Part shown: positions 15,254 to 22,168 of the stretch, one piece after another
Layout: the number at the start of each line of letters is the position of its first letter
How positions within the stretch are numbered: position 1 is the first letter of the stretch
Source of the DNA: DASSUW01 sp036257565
Lineage (GTDB): Bacteria > Actinomycetota > Thermoleophilia > Solirubrobacterales > Solirubrobacteraceae
Length of the DNA stretch: 26,926 nucleotides
Direction of reading: 5' to 3'
Assembly (NCBI GenBank): GCA_036257565.1
Contig: DATAFH010000116.1
Coordinates: 1 to 26,926, forward strand
Translations under genes and position numbers: made by a program
Notes under the pieces: model-generated
Seen by the model: the letters and a program-made list of their open reading frames with translations, nothing else
What the model was told of the DNA's origin: nothing
Databases searched by the model: none

Positions 15254-15265
15254 CGGCGCCCGCCC

Positions 15266-16405
15266 ATGGACCTGCTCGAGTATCAGGGCAAGCAGCTGTT
15301 CGCCCGCCACGGGGTTCCGGTGCCGTCCGGGTCGCCCGCCACCACCGTCGAGGAGGCGGTCGCGGCCGCCGACGAGATCGGCTATCCCTGCGTGATCAAG
15401 GCGCAGGTGCAGATCGGAGGCCGCGGCAAGGCCGGAGGCATCAAGGTCGCCGAGGACCGCGCGGAGGCCGAGGCGCACGCGAAGGCGATCCTCGGCATGG
15501 ACATCCGCGGTCACACCGTGCACGAGGTGTGGGTGGAGGCGGCGTCCGATATCGCGAGCGAGTACTACGCCTCGATCGTCTTCGACCGCTCCGCCAAGCG
15601 CCCGCTGATCATGCTCTCGACCCAGGGCGGCATGGACATCGAGGAGGTGGCCGCCAGCGACCCCGAGGCGATCGCACGGCTGCACGTCGACCCGCTGCTC
15701 GGCTTCCAGGACTTCCATGCGCGGCGGCTCGCGTTCGAGGCCGGCGTCGACGCCGACGTCGTGCGGCCGATCGGCGCGCTGCTCAACCGGCTGTACGACG
15801 CGTTCACCGGCGAGGAGGCGATGCTCGTCGAGGTCAACCCGTTGATCGTCACCGGCGATCGCGAGGTGATGGCGCTCGACGCGAAGGTGACGCTGGACGG
15901 CAACTCGCTGTTCCGCCACGCCGACAACGCGGCGCTGCGGCGCACGGAGGGCGAGGACCCGCAGGAGCGGATGGCCCGCGAGCGTGGGCTCACCTACGTC
16001 AAGCTCGACGGCAACGTCGGCATCCTTGGCAACGGCGCCGGGCTCGTCATGTCCACGCTGGACGTGGTGGCGCAGGCCGGCGGGCGGCCCGCGAACTTCC
16101 TCGACGCCGGGGGCGGGTCGAAGGCCGAGGCGATCACCCAGGCCGTCGAGGTGATCCTCTCGAACGAGAGCGTCACCGCCGTGCTCTTCAACATCTTCGG
16201 CGGCATCACGCGCTGCGACGAGGTGGCCCGCGGGCTGATCGAGGCATTCCGGCAGATCGAGCCGGACGTGCCGTTCGTGGTGCGGCTGGACGGGACCAAC
16301 GATAAGGAGGGCCGCGCGCTGCTGGCCGAGGCGGACCTGCCCAACGTCCACGCGGAGGCCACGATGCTCGACGCCGCGCGGCGTGTCGTGGAGCTGGCGG
16401 GATGA
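15266..16405 (+). CDS. sucC: Succinyl-CoA synthetase (succinate-CoA ligase) beta subunit
   Basis: Beta subunit of the TCA-cycle enzyme that interconverts succinyl-CoA plus (A/G)DP and phosphate with succinate, CoA and NTP. The 379 residues match the family (~385-390). Seen: N-terminal MDLLEYQGKQLFARHGVPVP, ATP-grasp segments CVIKAQVQIGGRGKAGGIK, EVNPLIVTGD, the phosphate loop GNGAGLVMSTLDVV, GGKxxFLDxGG-like ANFLDAGGGSKAE, and FNIFGGITRCDEVA. The insert HEVWVEAASDIASEYYASIVFD is normal. The stop overlaps sucD as ATGA (16402-16405), giving the expected 1:1 coupled expression of the heteromeric enzyme. Upstream TAGCAT suggests its own promoter. Confidence 0.97.
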   Translation: MDLLEYQGKQLFARHGVPVPSGSPATTVEEAVAAADEIGYPCVIKAQVQIGGRGKAGGIKVAEDRAEAEAHAKAILGMDIRGHTVHEVWVEAASDIASEYYASIVFDRSAKRPLIMLSTQGGMDIEEVAASDPEAIARLHVDPLLGFQDFHARRLAFEAGVDADVVRPIGALLNRLYDAFTGEEAMLVEVNPLIVTGDREVMALDAKVTLDGNSLFRHADNAALRRTEGEDPQERMARERGLTYVKLDGNVGILGNGAGLVMSTLDVVAQAGGRPANFLDAGGGSKAEAITQAVEVILSNESVTAVLFNIFGGITRCDEVARGLIEAFRQIEPDVPFVVRLDGTNDKEGRALLAEADLPNVHAEATMLDAARRVVELAG

Positions 16406-17286
16406 GCATCCTCGTCGACACCGAGACACGGCTGTGCGTGAGCGGCATCACCGGCCGCGAGGGGACGTTCCACACGCTCAACAACAAGAACTACGGCACG
16501 AACGTGGTGTCGGGCGTGACGCCCGGCAAGGGCGGCCAGGACGTCGACGGCATCCCGGTCTTCGACACGTTCCACGACGCGGTGGCGGAGACCGGCGCCA
16601 ACACCGCGATGATCTTCGTCCCGCCGCGCTTCGCCGCGGACTCGATCCTCGAGGCCGAGGACGCCGGCATCGCGCTGATCGTGGCGATCACCGAGGGCAT
16701 CCCGGCCCACGACGAGATGCGGGTGTACAACCACCTCGCCCGCAATCCGGACGTGCGGCTCGTGGGGCCGAACTGCCCGGGGATCCTCTCGCCGGGCAAG
16801 GCGAACGTGGGGATCATCCCGGCGGCGTTCTTCTCCGAGGGCAACGTCGGCGTCGTGTCGCGCTCGGGCACGCTGACCTACCAGATCGGCAACGAGCTGG
16901 CCCAGCGCGGGTTCGGCAACTCGACGATCGTGGGCATCGGCGGCGACCCCGTGCCCGGGTCGAGCTTCATCGACATCATCGCCGAGTTCGAGGCCGACCC
17001 CGAGACCGAGCTGATCGTCATGGCCGGCGAGATCGGTGGCTCCGCCGAGGAGGAGGCGGCCGAGTTCATCGGCGAGCACGTCTCCAAGCCGGTCGTGGCC
17101 TACATCGCCGGCTTCACGGCGCCGCCTGGCAAGACGATGGGCCACGCGGGGGCGATCGTGTCGGGCACGGCGGGGACGGCGGCGGTCAAGCAGGAGGCGC
17201 TCGAGGCGCGCAGCGTGCGGGTCGGCCGGACGCCGACCGAGGTGGCCGAGATCGCCGCAGAGATCGCGGGCTCGCTGGCGCGCTAG
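16402..17286 (+). CDS. sucD: Succinyl-CoA synthetase (succinate-CoA ligase) alpha subunit
   Basis: The alpha subunit carries the CoA-binding Rossmann domain and the histidine that is phosphorylated during catalysis. The length is 294 residues, family-typical. Seen: CVSGITGREGTFHTLNN, VTPGKGGQDVDGIPVF, VAITEGIPAHDEM, GPNCPGILSPG, VSRSGTLTYQI, GIGGDPVPGSSFID and MGHAGAIVSGTAGTA with phospho-His248. The start ATG 16402 is four bases inside the sucC stop, with GGAG nine bases upstream. A GC-rich stem-loop begins four bases after its TAG. Confidence 0.97.
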   Translation: MSILVDTETRLCVSGITGREGTFHTLNNKNYGTNVVSGVTPGKGGQDVDGIPVFDTFHDAVAETGANTAMIFVPPRFAADSILEAEDAGIALIVAITEGIPAHDEMRVYNHLARNPDVRLVGPNCPGILSPGKANVGIIPAAFFSEGNVGVVSRSGTLTYQIGNELAQRGFGNSTIVGIGGDPVPGSSFIDIIAEFEADPETELIVMAGEIGGSAEEEAAEFIGEHVSKPVVAYIAGFTAPPGKTMGHAGAIVSGTAGTAAVKQEALEARSVRVGRTPTEVAEIAAEIAGSLAR

Positions 17287-17290
17287 GGGT

Positions 17291-17331
17291 GCCCGACGGG
17301 ACATCGCTCAACACGGAATGGCCCGTCGGGC
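17291..17331 (+). terminator. Candidate terminator stem-loop after sucD
   Basis: Perfect 10-base inverted repeat, GCCCGACGGG (17291-17300) and CCCGTCGGGC (17322-17331), around a 21-base loop, starting four bases after the sucD stop. No T-run follows (GGGCCCCCC), so it may end transcription inefficiently, protect the sucCD 3' end, or act on the pepT leader. An ATG within it (17318) is out of frame with pepT. Confidence 0.5.
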
Positions 17332-17385
17332 GGGCCCCCCACGATCTCCTTCTCCTCGGCCCTCGCCGAGGCGCTCGCGCCGGAC

Positions 17386-18600
17386 GTGCTCGACCGGTTC
17401 CAGCGGTACGTGCGCGTGGGGACGCAGTCGTCGGCGACAAGCGGTGAGTCGCCGAGCACGCCGGGGCAGCTCGAGCTCGCCCGGATCCTGGAAGGGGAGC
17501 TGCGTTCGGTCGGCCTCGAGGACGCTGCGATGGACGAGCAGGGGTTCGTGTTCGCCACGCTGCCGGGCGACGCGGACGCGCCGGTGATCGGGCTGCTCGC
17601 GCACGTCGACACCTCGCCGGACGCGCCGGGCGACGGCGTCGAGCCACTCGTGCACCGGGCGTACGACGGAGGGCCGATCGCGCTCCCGCGCGGCGGGACG
17701 GTGCTCGACCCGGCGGCCATGCCCGTGCTGGCGGAGAAGGCCGGCCACGACATCGTCACGGGGAGCGGCGACACGCTGCTCGGTGCCGACGACAAGGCGG
17801 GGGTCGCCGAGATCGTGGCCGCCGTCGCGCATCTCGCGGCGCACGCCGAGCTTCCGCGGCCGACCCTGCGGGTGGGGTTCACGCCCGACGAGGAGATCGG
17901 CCGGGGCGCGTTCCGGTTCGACCTCGAGCGCTTCGGCGCGCGCTGCGCCTACACGCTCGACGGCTCGCAGCCGGGCGAGCTGCAGGACGAGACGTTCTCG
18001 GCGCGCGAGGTCGTGCTCACCGTGCACGGCGTCGACATCCACCCGGGGTGGGCGACGGGCAAGCTCGTCAACGCCCTGACGGTCGCGGCCCGGATCCTCG
18101 CCGCTCTGCCCGCCGACCGGCTGACGCCGGCGACCACGTCCGGTCGAGAAGGCTTCATCCACGTCACGGACGTCGCGGGGACGGCGCCGCAAGCGGTGGT
18201 CCACGCGATCGTGCGCGACTTCGACGAGGACCTGCTCGAGCAGCACGTGGCGCTGCTGCGGCGGACGGCCGAGGAGGTCGTGGCCGCGTCGCCGGGCGCG
18301 CGGCTCGAGGTCGAGGTCCGGTACCAGTACTCCAACATGCGCCGGTACCTGGAGCGGTTCCCGGAGGTGGTGGCGGCGGCCGAGCGGGCGATCGTGGCCG
18401 AGGGCCTGGATGTCGTCCGCACCCCGATCCGCGGCGGCACCGACGGCTCGATCCTGTCAGAGCGAGGGCTGCCGACCCCGAACCTGTTCACGGGCGGCCA
18501 CGAGTACCACTCCGTGCGCGAGTGGGCCTCGGTGCAGGACATGGCGTCGGCGGCCGCGACGGTGGTGCGTCTGGCGGGGGAGTGGGCGCGGCGCCGTTGA
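17386..18600 (+). CDS. pepT: Peptidase T (tripeptide aminopeptidase, M20B)
   Basis: A 404-residue zinc aminopeptidase releasing the N-terminal residue of tripeptides (cytosol). Seen: RFQRYVRVGTQS at the start, LLAHVDTSPDAPG (His73, Asp75), GDTLLGADDKAGVAEI (bridging Asp135), TPDEEIGRG (Glu169/Glu170), the VHGVDIHPGWATGKLVNA dimer region, RGGTDGSILSERGLPTPNLF and GGHEYHSVREWA with the last zinc histidine. These blocks are specific to PepT rather than other M20 enzymes. The first in-frame ATG/GTG/TTG after the upstream stop (17284) is GTG 17386, so the start is well bounded, although no Shine-Dalgarno or -10 is convincing. The stop lies in an inverted repeat shared with the convergent remnant. 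Confidence 0.93.
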   Translation: MLDRFQRYVRVGTQSSATSGESPSTPGQLELARILEGELRSVGLEDAAMDEQGFVFATLPGDADAPVIGLLAHVDTSPDAPGDGVEPLVHRAYDGGPIALPRGGTVLDPAAMPVLAEKAGHDIVTGSGDTLLGADDKAGVAEIVAAVAHLAAHAELPRPTLRVGFTPDEEIGRGAFRFDLERFGARCAYTLDGSQPGELQDETFSAREVVLTVHGVDIHPGWATGKLVNALTVAARILAALPADRLTPATTSGREGFIHVTDVAGTAPQAVVHAIVRDFDEDLLEQHVALLRRTAEEVVAASPGARLEVEVRYQYSNMRRYLERFPEVVAAAERAIVAEGLDVVRTPIRGGTDGSILSERGLPTPNLFTGGHEYHSVREWASVQDMASAAATVVRLAGEWARRR

Positions 18601-18612
18601 CGTTCGTCAACG
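18595..18612. terminator. Short palindrome over two convergent stop codons
   Basis: CGTTGACG (18595-18602) and CGTCAACG (18605-18612) are perfect complements separated by TT. The palindrome contains the pepT TGA (18598-18600) and the opposite-strand TGA of the DUF1707-type remnant (18607-18609). It is a compact stem that could serve both directions, but without a T-run. Confidence 0.35.
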
Positions 18613-18855
18613 CTCCCGCGGCTTCTTGCGCTCCACCACCACGCCACCCATCAGCGAGTAGCCGCGCACGTGGACGACGGGCGCGTCGGGCAGCGGCAGC
18701 GTCTTGTCGTCGGGCCCGCTGTTGCCCCCCATCAGCGCGAAGCCGCTGAGCTCGACCGAGACGCCCGGTCGGACGGTGACCGTGACGGCCCCCATCACGG
18801 CGGTGGCGAGGATCTCGGCCCCGTCGGCGAGCTCCGCCTCGCGCAGGTCGATCCG
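18607..18855 (-). pseudogene. 3' fragment of a DUF1707/cell-wall-response-type gene
   Basis: Only the C-terminal ~80 residues remain, reading IDLREAELADGAEILA, then AVMGAVTVTVRPGVSVELSG, FALMGGNSG and GYSLMGGVVVERKKPR. The repeated 'LMGG' strands and the DLREAEL lead-in are typical of the C-terminal beta region of actinobacterial DUF1707/LiaF-like envelope-stress proteins. The N-terminal helical domain is missing: just beyond the DLRE segment the sequence becomes the antisense of an ABC-F ATPase. The frame stays open to an ATG at 19011, but those ~50 extra residues are only the reverse of the ABC fragment, so a normal product is unlikely. Family assignment is from recalled patterns. Confidence 0.7.
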
Positions 18856-19086
18856 GGCGAGCGAGCCCGGGTGGCGATCGCGGCGATGGTCGCCGCTCGC
18901 GCCGAGCTGCTGCTGCTCGACGAGCCCATCAACCACGTCGACTTCGCGTCGCTCGAGGTACTGGAGGCGGCGCTCCGCGACTACCCCGGTGCGATCGTCG
19001 CCGCCTCCCACGACCGCGCGTTCCTGGAGGCGATCGGGGCGCGCCGGCGGCTGACTGTGCGCGACGGTGCGGTGGCCGAAGCGTAG
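18856..19086 (+). pseudogene. 3' fragment of an ABC-F family ATPase gene
   Basis: About 76 residues of the second nucleotide-binding domain of an ABC-F (Uup/EttA-type, ribosome-acting) ATPase. Homology begins in the middle of the signature motif (GERARVAIAAM, where LSGGE is expected and VDPGE is read). It continues through Walker B (LLLLDEPINHVDF), the D-loop region (ASLEVLEAAL), the H-loop (IVAASHDRAFLEAIG) and a normal end (RRLTVRDGAVAEA). Walker A and the whole first domain are absent, so it cannot bind ATP. It joins the reversed DUF1707-type fragment at about 18852-18856, and the aminotransferase -10 (19091) follows right after its stop. Confidence 0.8.
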
Positions 19087-19090
19087 TTCG

Positions 19091-19096
19091 TATCCT
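19091..19096 (+). promoter_or_regulatory. -10 element of the aminotransferase/kynureninase operon
   Basis: TATCCT, seven bases before ATG 19104, so initiation is expected at or next to the A of the start codon (leaderless mRNA). It lies five bases after the stop of the ABC-F remnant. No -35 element is seen. Confidence 0.55.
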
Positions 19097-19103
19097 CCGG
19101 CCC

Positions 19104-20201
19104 ATGGCCGACACGATCTCGTTCGCCCGCGGGGCGCCGTCGCTGGACATCGTCGATGTCGAAGGGCTGCGGGAGTCCGCGCAGCTCGCCTTCGAGCGCG
19201 ACCCGGCGGGCACGACGGCCTACGGGACGTCGGTCGGCTACGTGCCGCTGCGCGAGTGGATCGCTGAGCAGCACGGGGTCGAGGTCGACCAGGTGCTTGT
19301 CACCAACGGCTCGATGCAGGCGGACGCGTTCCTCTTCCAGCTGCTCGTGAACCCGGGTGACGCGGTGGTCGTCGAGTCGCCCACCTACGACCGCACGCTG
19401 CTGAACCTGCGCAACCGCGCGGCCGACATCCACATGGTCGAGCTCGAGACCGACGGGATCGCGGTCGACGCGCTCGAGGACCTGCTGCGCGGCGGCGTCC
19501 GACCCACGCTGGCGCACGTGATCCCCAACTTCCAAAACCCGGCCGGCCACACGCTCAGCGAGGCGAAGCGCACGCGCCTGCTCGAGCTGGCCGGCGAGTT
19601 CGACTTCACGCTGTTCGAGGACGACCCCTACATCGCGATCCGCTTCGAGGGTGAGAGCCTGCGGACGATGTTCTCGCGAGACGAGGCCGGCAAGGTCGTC
19701 TACGCCTCCTCGTTCTCCAAGACGGTGTGCCCGGGCATCCGCGTCGGCTACCTGGTCGGCGCGCAGGCGACAATCAAGCAGATCCAGGGGATCGCCACCA
19801 ACACGTACATCTCGCCGAACATGGTCGCCCAGTCGATCGTCAACCAGTTCGTGCGCTCCGGGCGGATGGACTCTGCCGTCGACACGGTCAAGAACGCTCT
19901 GCGTGAGCGGCGCGACACGCTGGTCGCCGCGCTCGAGCGCGAGCTGCCCGAGGCGCGCTTCTCGCCGCCGCAGGGCGGTTACTTCATGTGGGTCGAGCTG
20001 CCCGAGGAGGTGCGCGTGGCCGAGCTCGAGACCGCCGCGAAGGAGCGGGGCGTGATCTTCGTGAAGGGCACCGACTTCCTGCTCGAGGGGGGCGAGAACA
20101 CCCTGCGGCTGGCCTTCTCGGGAGTGACGCCCGCGCAGATCGACGAGGGCATCTCGCGGCTGGCCGAGGCAGCGCGGTCGATTGGCGTCGCAGCCGGTTG
20201 A
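19104..20201 (+). CDS. PLP-dependent class I/II aminotransferase (kynurenine/2-aminoadipate aminotransferase-like)
   Basis: A 365-residue fold-type I aminotransferase of the LysN/2-aminoadipate/MocR-catalytic branch. Seen: GTTAYGTSVGYVPLREWIAE, VTNGSMQADAFLFQ, PTYDR, PNFQNPAGHTLS (Asn of the PLP site), FEDDPYIAIRF (the Asp pairing with PLP N1), SSFSKTVCPGIRVGYL (Schiff-base Lys206) and QGGYFMWVELP. It has no N-terminal GntR DNA-binding domain, so it is an enzyme, not a MocR regulator. As first gene of an operon with formamidase-like and kynureninase genes, a role in kynurenine or tryptophan/branched amino-acid transamination is inferred; the sequence alone does not fix the substrate. ATG 19104 follows a TATCCT -10 by seven bases. 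The next gene starts 20 bases before its stop. Confidence 0.9.
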   Translation: MADTISFARGAPSLDIVDVEGLRESAQLAFERDPAGTTAYGTSVGYVPLREWIAEQHGVEVDQVLVTNGSMQADAFLFQLLVNPGDAVVVESPTYDRTLLNLRNRAADIHMVELETDGIAVDALEDLLRGGVRPTLAHVIPNFQNPAGHTLSEAKRTRLLELAGEFDFTLFEDDPYIAIRFEGESLRTMFSRDEAGKVVYASSFSKTVCPGIRVGYLVGAQATIKQIQGIATNTYISPNMVAQSIVNQFVRSGRMDSAVDTVKNALRERRDTLVAALERELPEARFSPPQGGYFMWVELPEEVRVAELETAAKERGVIFVKGTDFLLEGGENTLRLAFSGVTPAQIDEGISRLAEAARSIGVAAG

Positions 20202-20919
20202 GACGGTCGCCTACGGGGACCACCCGTCGCAGGTCTGCGACCTCTACCGGCCCGCGGGCGACGGGCCGTACCCGGTTGCGGGGCTCATCCATGGCGGCTT
20301 CTGGCGCGCGCGGTACGGGCGCGAGCTGGAGGAGCCGCTGGCGCGCGACCTCGTGGCCCGCGGCTGGGCGGCGTGGAACGTCGAGTACCGGCGTCTGGGC
20401 GAGGGCGGCGGGTGGCCGGCGGCCCTCGAGGACGTCTGCGCGGCGGTGGGCGCGCTGGGCGACGCCGTCGAGGCCCAGAGGGTCGTGGCCATCGGCCACT
20501 CGGCCGGCGGCCAGCTCGCGGTCCTGGCGGCGCAGCGGCTCCGGCTCGCCGGCGCGGTCTCGCAGGCGGGCGCCCTCGACCTCGACGAGCTGTGGCGGCT
20601 CGGCACGTCCGACCGCGTCGTCGAAGAGCTGCTGGGCGGCGGGCCGGACGAGGTGCCCGAGCGCTACGACACGGCGTCCCCGGCGCGGCGGCTGCCGGTC
20701 GGCGTGCCGCTGCTGCTCGTCCACGGCACCCGCGACGATGACGTGCCCGTGCACATCTCGCAGGAGTTCGCCGCCGCGGCCCGCGCGGCCGGCGACGACT
20801 GCGCGCTCGCGGTGATCGAGGACGAGGGGCACTACGAGCACCTCGAGCCGGGCTCGCGGTCGTGGGCGTCGGTGCTCGGCTGGTTCGCCGCGCGCTCGCC
20901 CGGAGGGCCCCATGGCTGA
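20182..20919 (+). CDS. Alpha/beta hydrolase, probable kynurenine formamidase
   Basis: A 245-residue alpha/beta hydrolase. Seen: oxyanion motif HGGFWR (His37), nucleophile Ser107 in GHSAGGQ, acidic residue in HGTRDDDVPV and His217 in DEGHYEHL. The HGGxW form with GHSAGG is that of eukaryote-type kynurenine formamidases (N-formylkynurenine to kynurenine plus formate), not the metal-dependent bacterial KynB. Direct fusion-style overlap with kynureninase (8 bases) makes this the best call; a general esterase is the alternative. The start is TTG 20182, the only usable codon near the family N-terminus (ETVAYGDHPSQ), overlapping the aminotransferase by 20 bases. A strong Shine-Dalgarno for the next gene (GGAGGG, 20902-20907) lies in its end. 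Confidence 0.85.
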   Translation: MASQPVETVAYGDHPSQVCDLYRPAGDGPYPVAGLIHGGFWRARYGRELEEPLARDLVARGWAAWNVEYRRLGEGGGWPAALEDVCAAVGALGDAVEAQRVVAIGHSAGGQLAVLAAQRLRLAGAVSQAGALDLDELWRLGTSDRVVEELLGGGPDEVPERYDTASPARRLPVGVPLLLVHGTRDDDVPVHISQEFAAAARAAGDDCALAVIEDEGHYEHLEPGSRSWASVLGWFAARSPGGPHG

Positions 20920-22168
20920 CCCGCTGAGCCGCGAGCACGCGCTGGCGCGCGACGCCGAGGACCCGCTGGCCGGCTTCCGCGACCGGTTCGTGAACGCCGA
21001 TCCACAGCGCATCTATCTCGACGGCAACTCGCTCGGGCGGCTCCCCGTCGCCACCCGCGACCGGCTCCGCGACCTCGTCGAGGAGTGGGGCGAACGGCTC
21101 GTCTCCGCGTGGCCCGACTGGATCGACGTGCCGGCCCGGACGGGCGACGCGCTGGCCGCCGGCGTGCTGGGCGCACGGCCGGGCGAGGTCGTCGTCGGCG
21201 ACTCGACGACCGTGAACCTCTTCAAGCTGTGCGCCGCCGTGCTCGACACCGCGCCCGGCGCGATCGTCACCGACCGCGACAACTTCCCGACCGACCGCTA
21301 CGTGCTCCAGGGGCTCGCCGCGCAGCGCTCGCTCGAGCTGCGGATGCTCGAGGCCGCCCCGCTCGAGGGCCCGCAGCCCGCCGGGCTGGAGCCGCTGCTG
21401 GCCGACGGCGCGGTCACGCTCGTGGTCCTCTCGCACGTCAGCTACCGCGCCGGCGTGCTGGCCGACATGGCCGCGCTCACCGCGCGCGCCCGCGCGCATG
21501 GCGCGCGGGTCGTCTGGGACCTTTCGCACTCGGCGGGCGCCGTGCCGGTCGTGCTCCGCGACGCGGGCGTCGAGCTCGCCGTCGGCTGCACCTACAAGTA
21601 CCTGAACGCAGGCCCGGGGGCGCCGGCGTTCCTCTACGTCGCGGAGGAGCTGCAGGGGCAGCTGCGGTCGCCGATCTGGGGCTGGTTCGGCCAGCGCGAC
21701 CAGTTCGCGATGGGCCGCGACTACGACCCGGTCGCCGGCGTGGGCCGCTTCCTCGCGGGAACGCCGCCCGTGCTCGACCTGGCGGCCGTGGAGGAGGGCG
21801 TCCGGCTCACGACCGAGGCCGGGGTCGACCGGCTGCGGGCCAAGTCGGTCGCGCTCTGCGACCTGCTCGTGGCGCTCCACGACGCGTGGCTCGCCCCGCT
21901 GGGATTCGAGCTCGGCTCGCCGCGTGACGGCGCGCGACGCGGCTCGCATGTCTCGCTGCGACACGTGGAGGCGTGGCCCATCTGCCGCGCGCTGATCGAG
22001 CGTGCGGCGGTGGTGCCCGACTTCCGCGGCCCCGACTCGATCCGACTCGGCGTGGCCCCGCTCTACACCGGCTTCGCCGACGTCTGGGACGCGCTCGACC
22101 GGTTGCGCCGCCTGGTCGAGGCCGGCGAGCAACGGACGGTGGACGCGACGCCCACACGGGTAACGTGA
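20912..22168 (+). CDS. kynU: Kynureninase
   Basis: A 418-residue PLP enzyme cleaving kynurenine to anthranilate and alanine (and 3-hydroxykynurenine to 3-hydroxyanthranilate). Seen: IYLDGNSLGRLP, GDSTTVNLFKL, TDRDNFPTDRYVLQGLA, LSHVSYRAGVLADM, VVWDLSHSAGAVPV (PLP-binding Asp), GCTYKYLNAGPGAPAFLYV with Schiff-base Lys229, and GWFGQRDQFAMGRDYDPVAGVGRFLAGTP split across the substrate loop. The signature is complete and the length typical. ATG 20912 has a strong Shine-Dalgarno (GGAGGG) and overlaps the hydrolase by eight bases. The stop overlaps the aldo-keto reductase start (GTGA, 22165-22168). With the formamidase it forms a two-step route from N-formylkynurenine to anthranilate. Confidence 0.95.
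   Translation: MADPLSREHALARDAEDPLAGFRDRFVNADPQRIYLDGNSLGRLPVATRDRLRDLVEEWGERLVSAWPDWIDVPARTGDALAAGVLGARPGEVVVGDSTTVNLFKLCAAVLDTAPGAIVTDRDNFPTDRYVLQGLAAQRSLELRMLEAAPLEGPQPAGLEPLLADGAVTLVVLSHVSYRAGVLADMAALTARARAHGARVVWDLSHSAGAVPVVLRDAGVELAVGCTYKYLNAGPGAPAFLYVAEELQGQLRSPIWGWFGQRDQFAMGRDYDPVAGVGRFLAGTPPVLDLAAVEEGVRLTTEAGVDRLRAKSVALCDLLVALHDAWLAPLGFELGSPRDGARRGSHVSLRHVEAWPICRALIERAAVVPDFRGPDSIRLGVAPLYTGFADVWDALDRLRRLVEAGEQRTVDATPTRVT

Noticed and set aside
17318..17385. ATG 17318 as an upstream pepT start
   Set aside because: It is in a different frame from pepT; in frame there is no ATG, GTG or TTG between the stop at 17284 and GTG 17386.
18607..19011. 134-residue minus-strand ORF as an intact gene
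   Set aside because: Its N-terminal ~50 residues are the reverse reading of an ABC-F ATPase fragment; only the C-terminal part belongs to the DUF1707-type family.
19104..20201. MocR-type regulator instead of aminotransferase
   Set aside because: There is no N-terminal GntR winged-helix domain; the protein begins directly with the aminotransferase fold.
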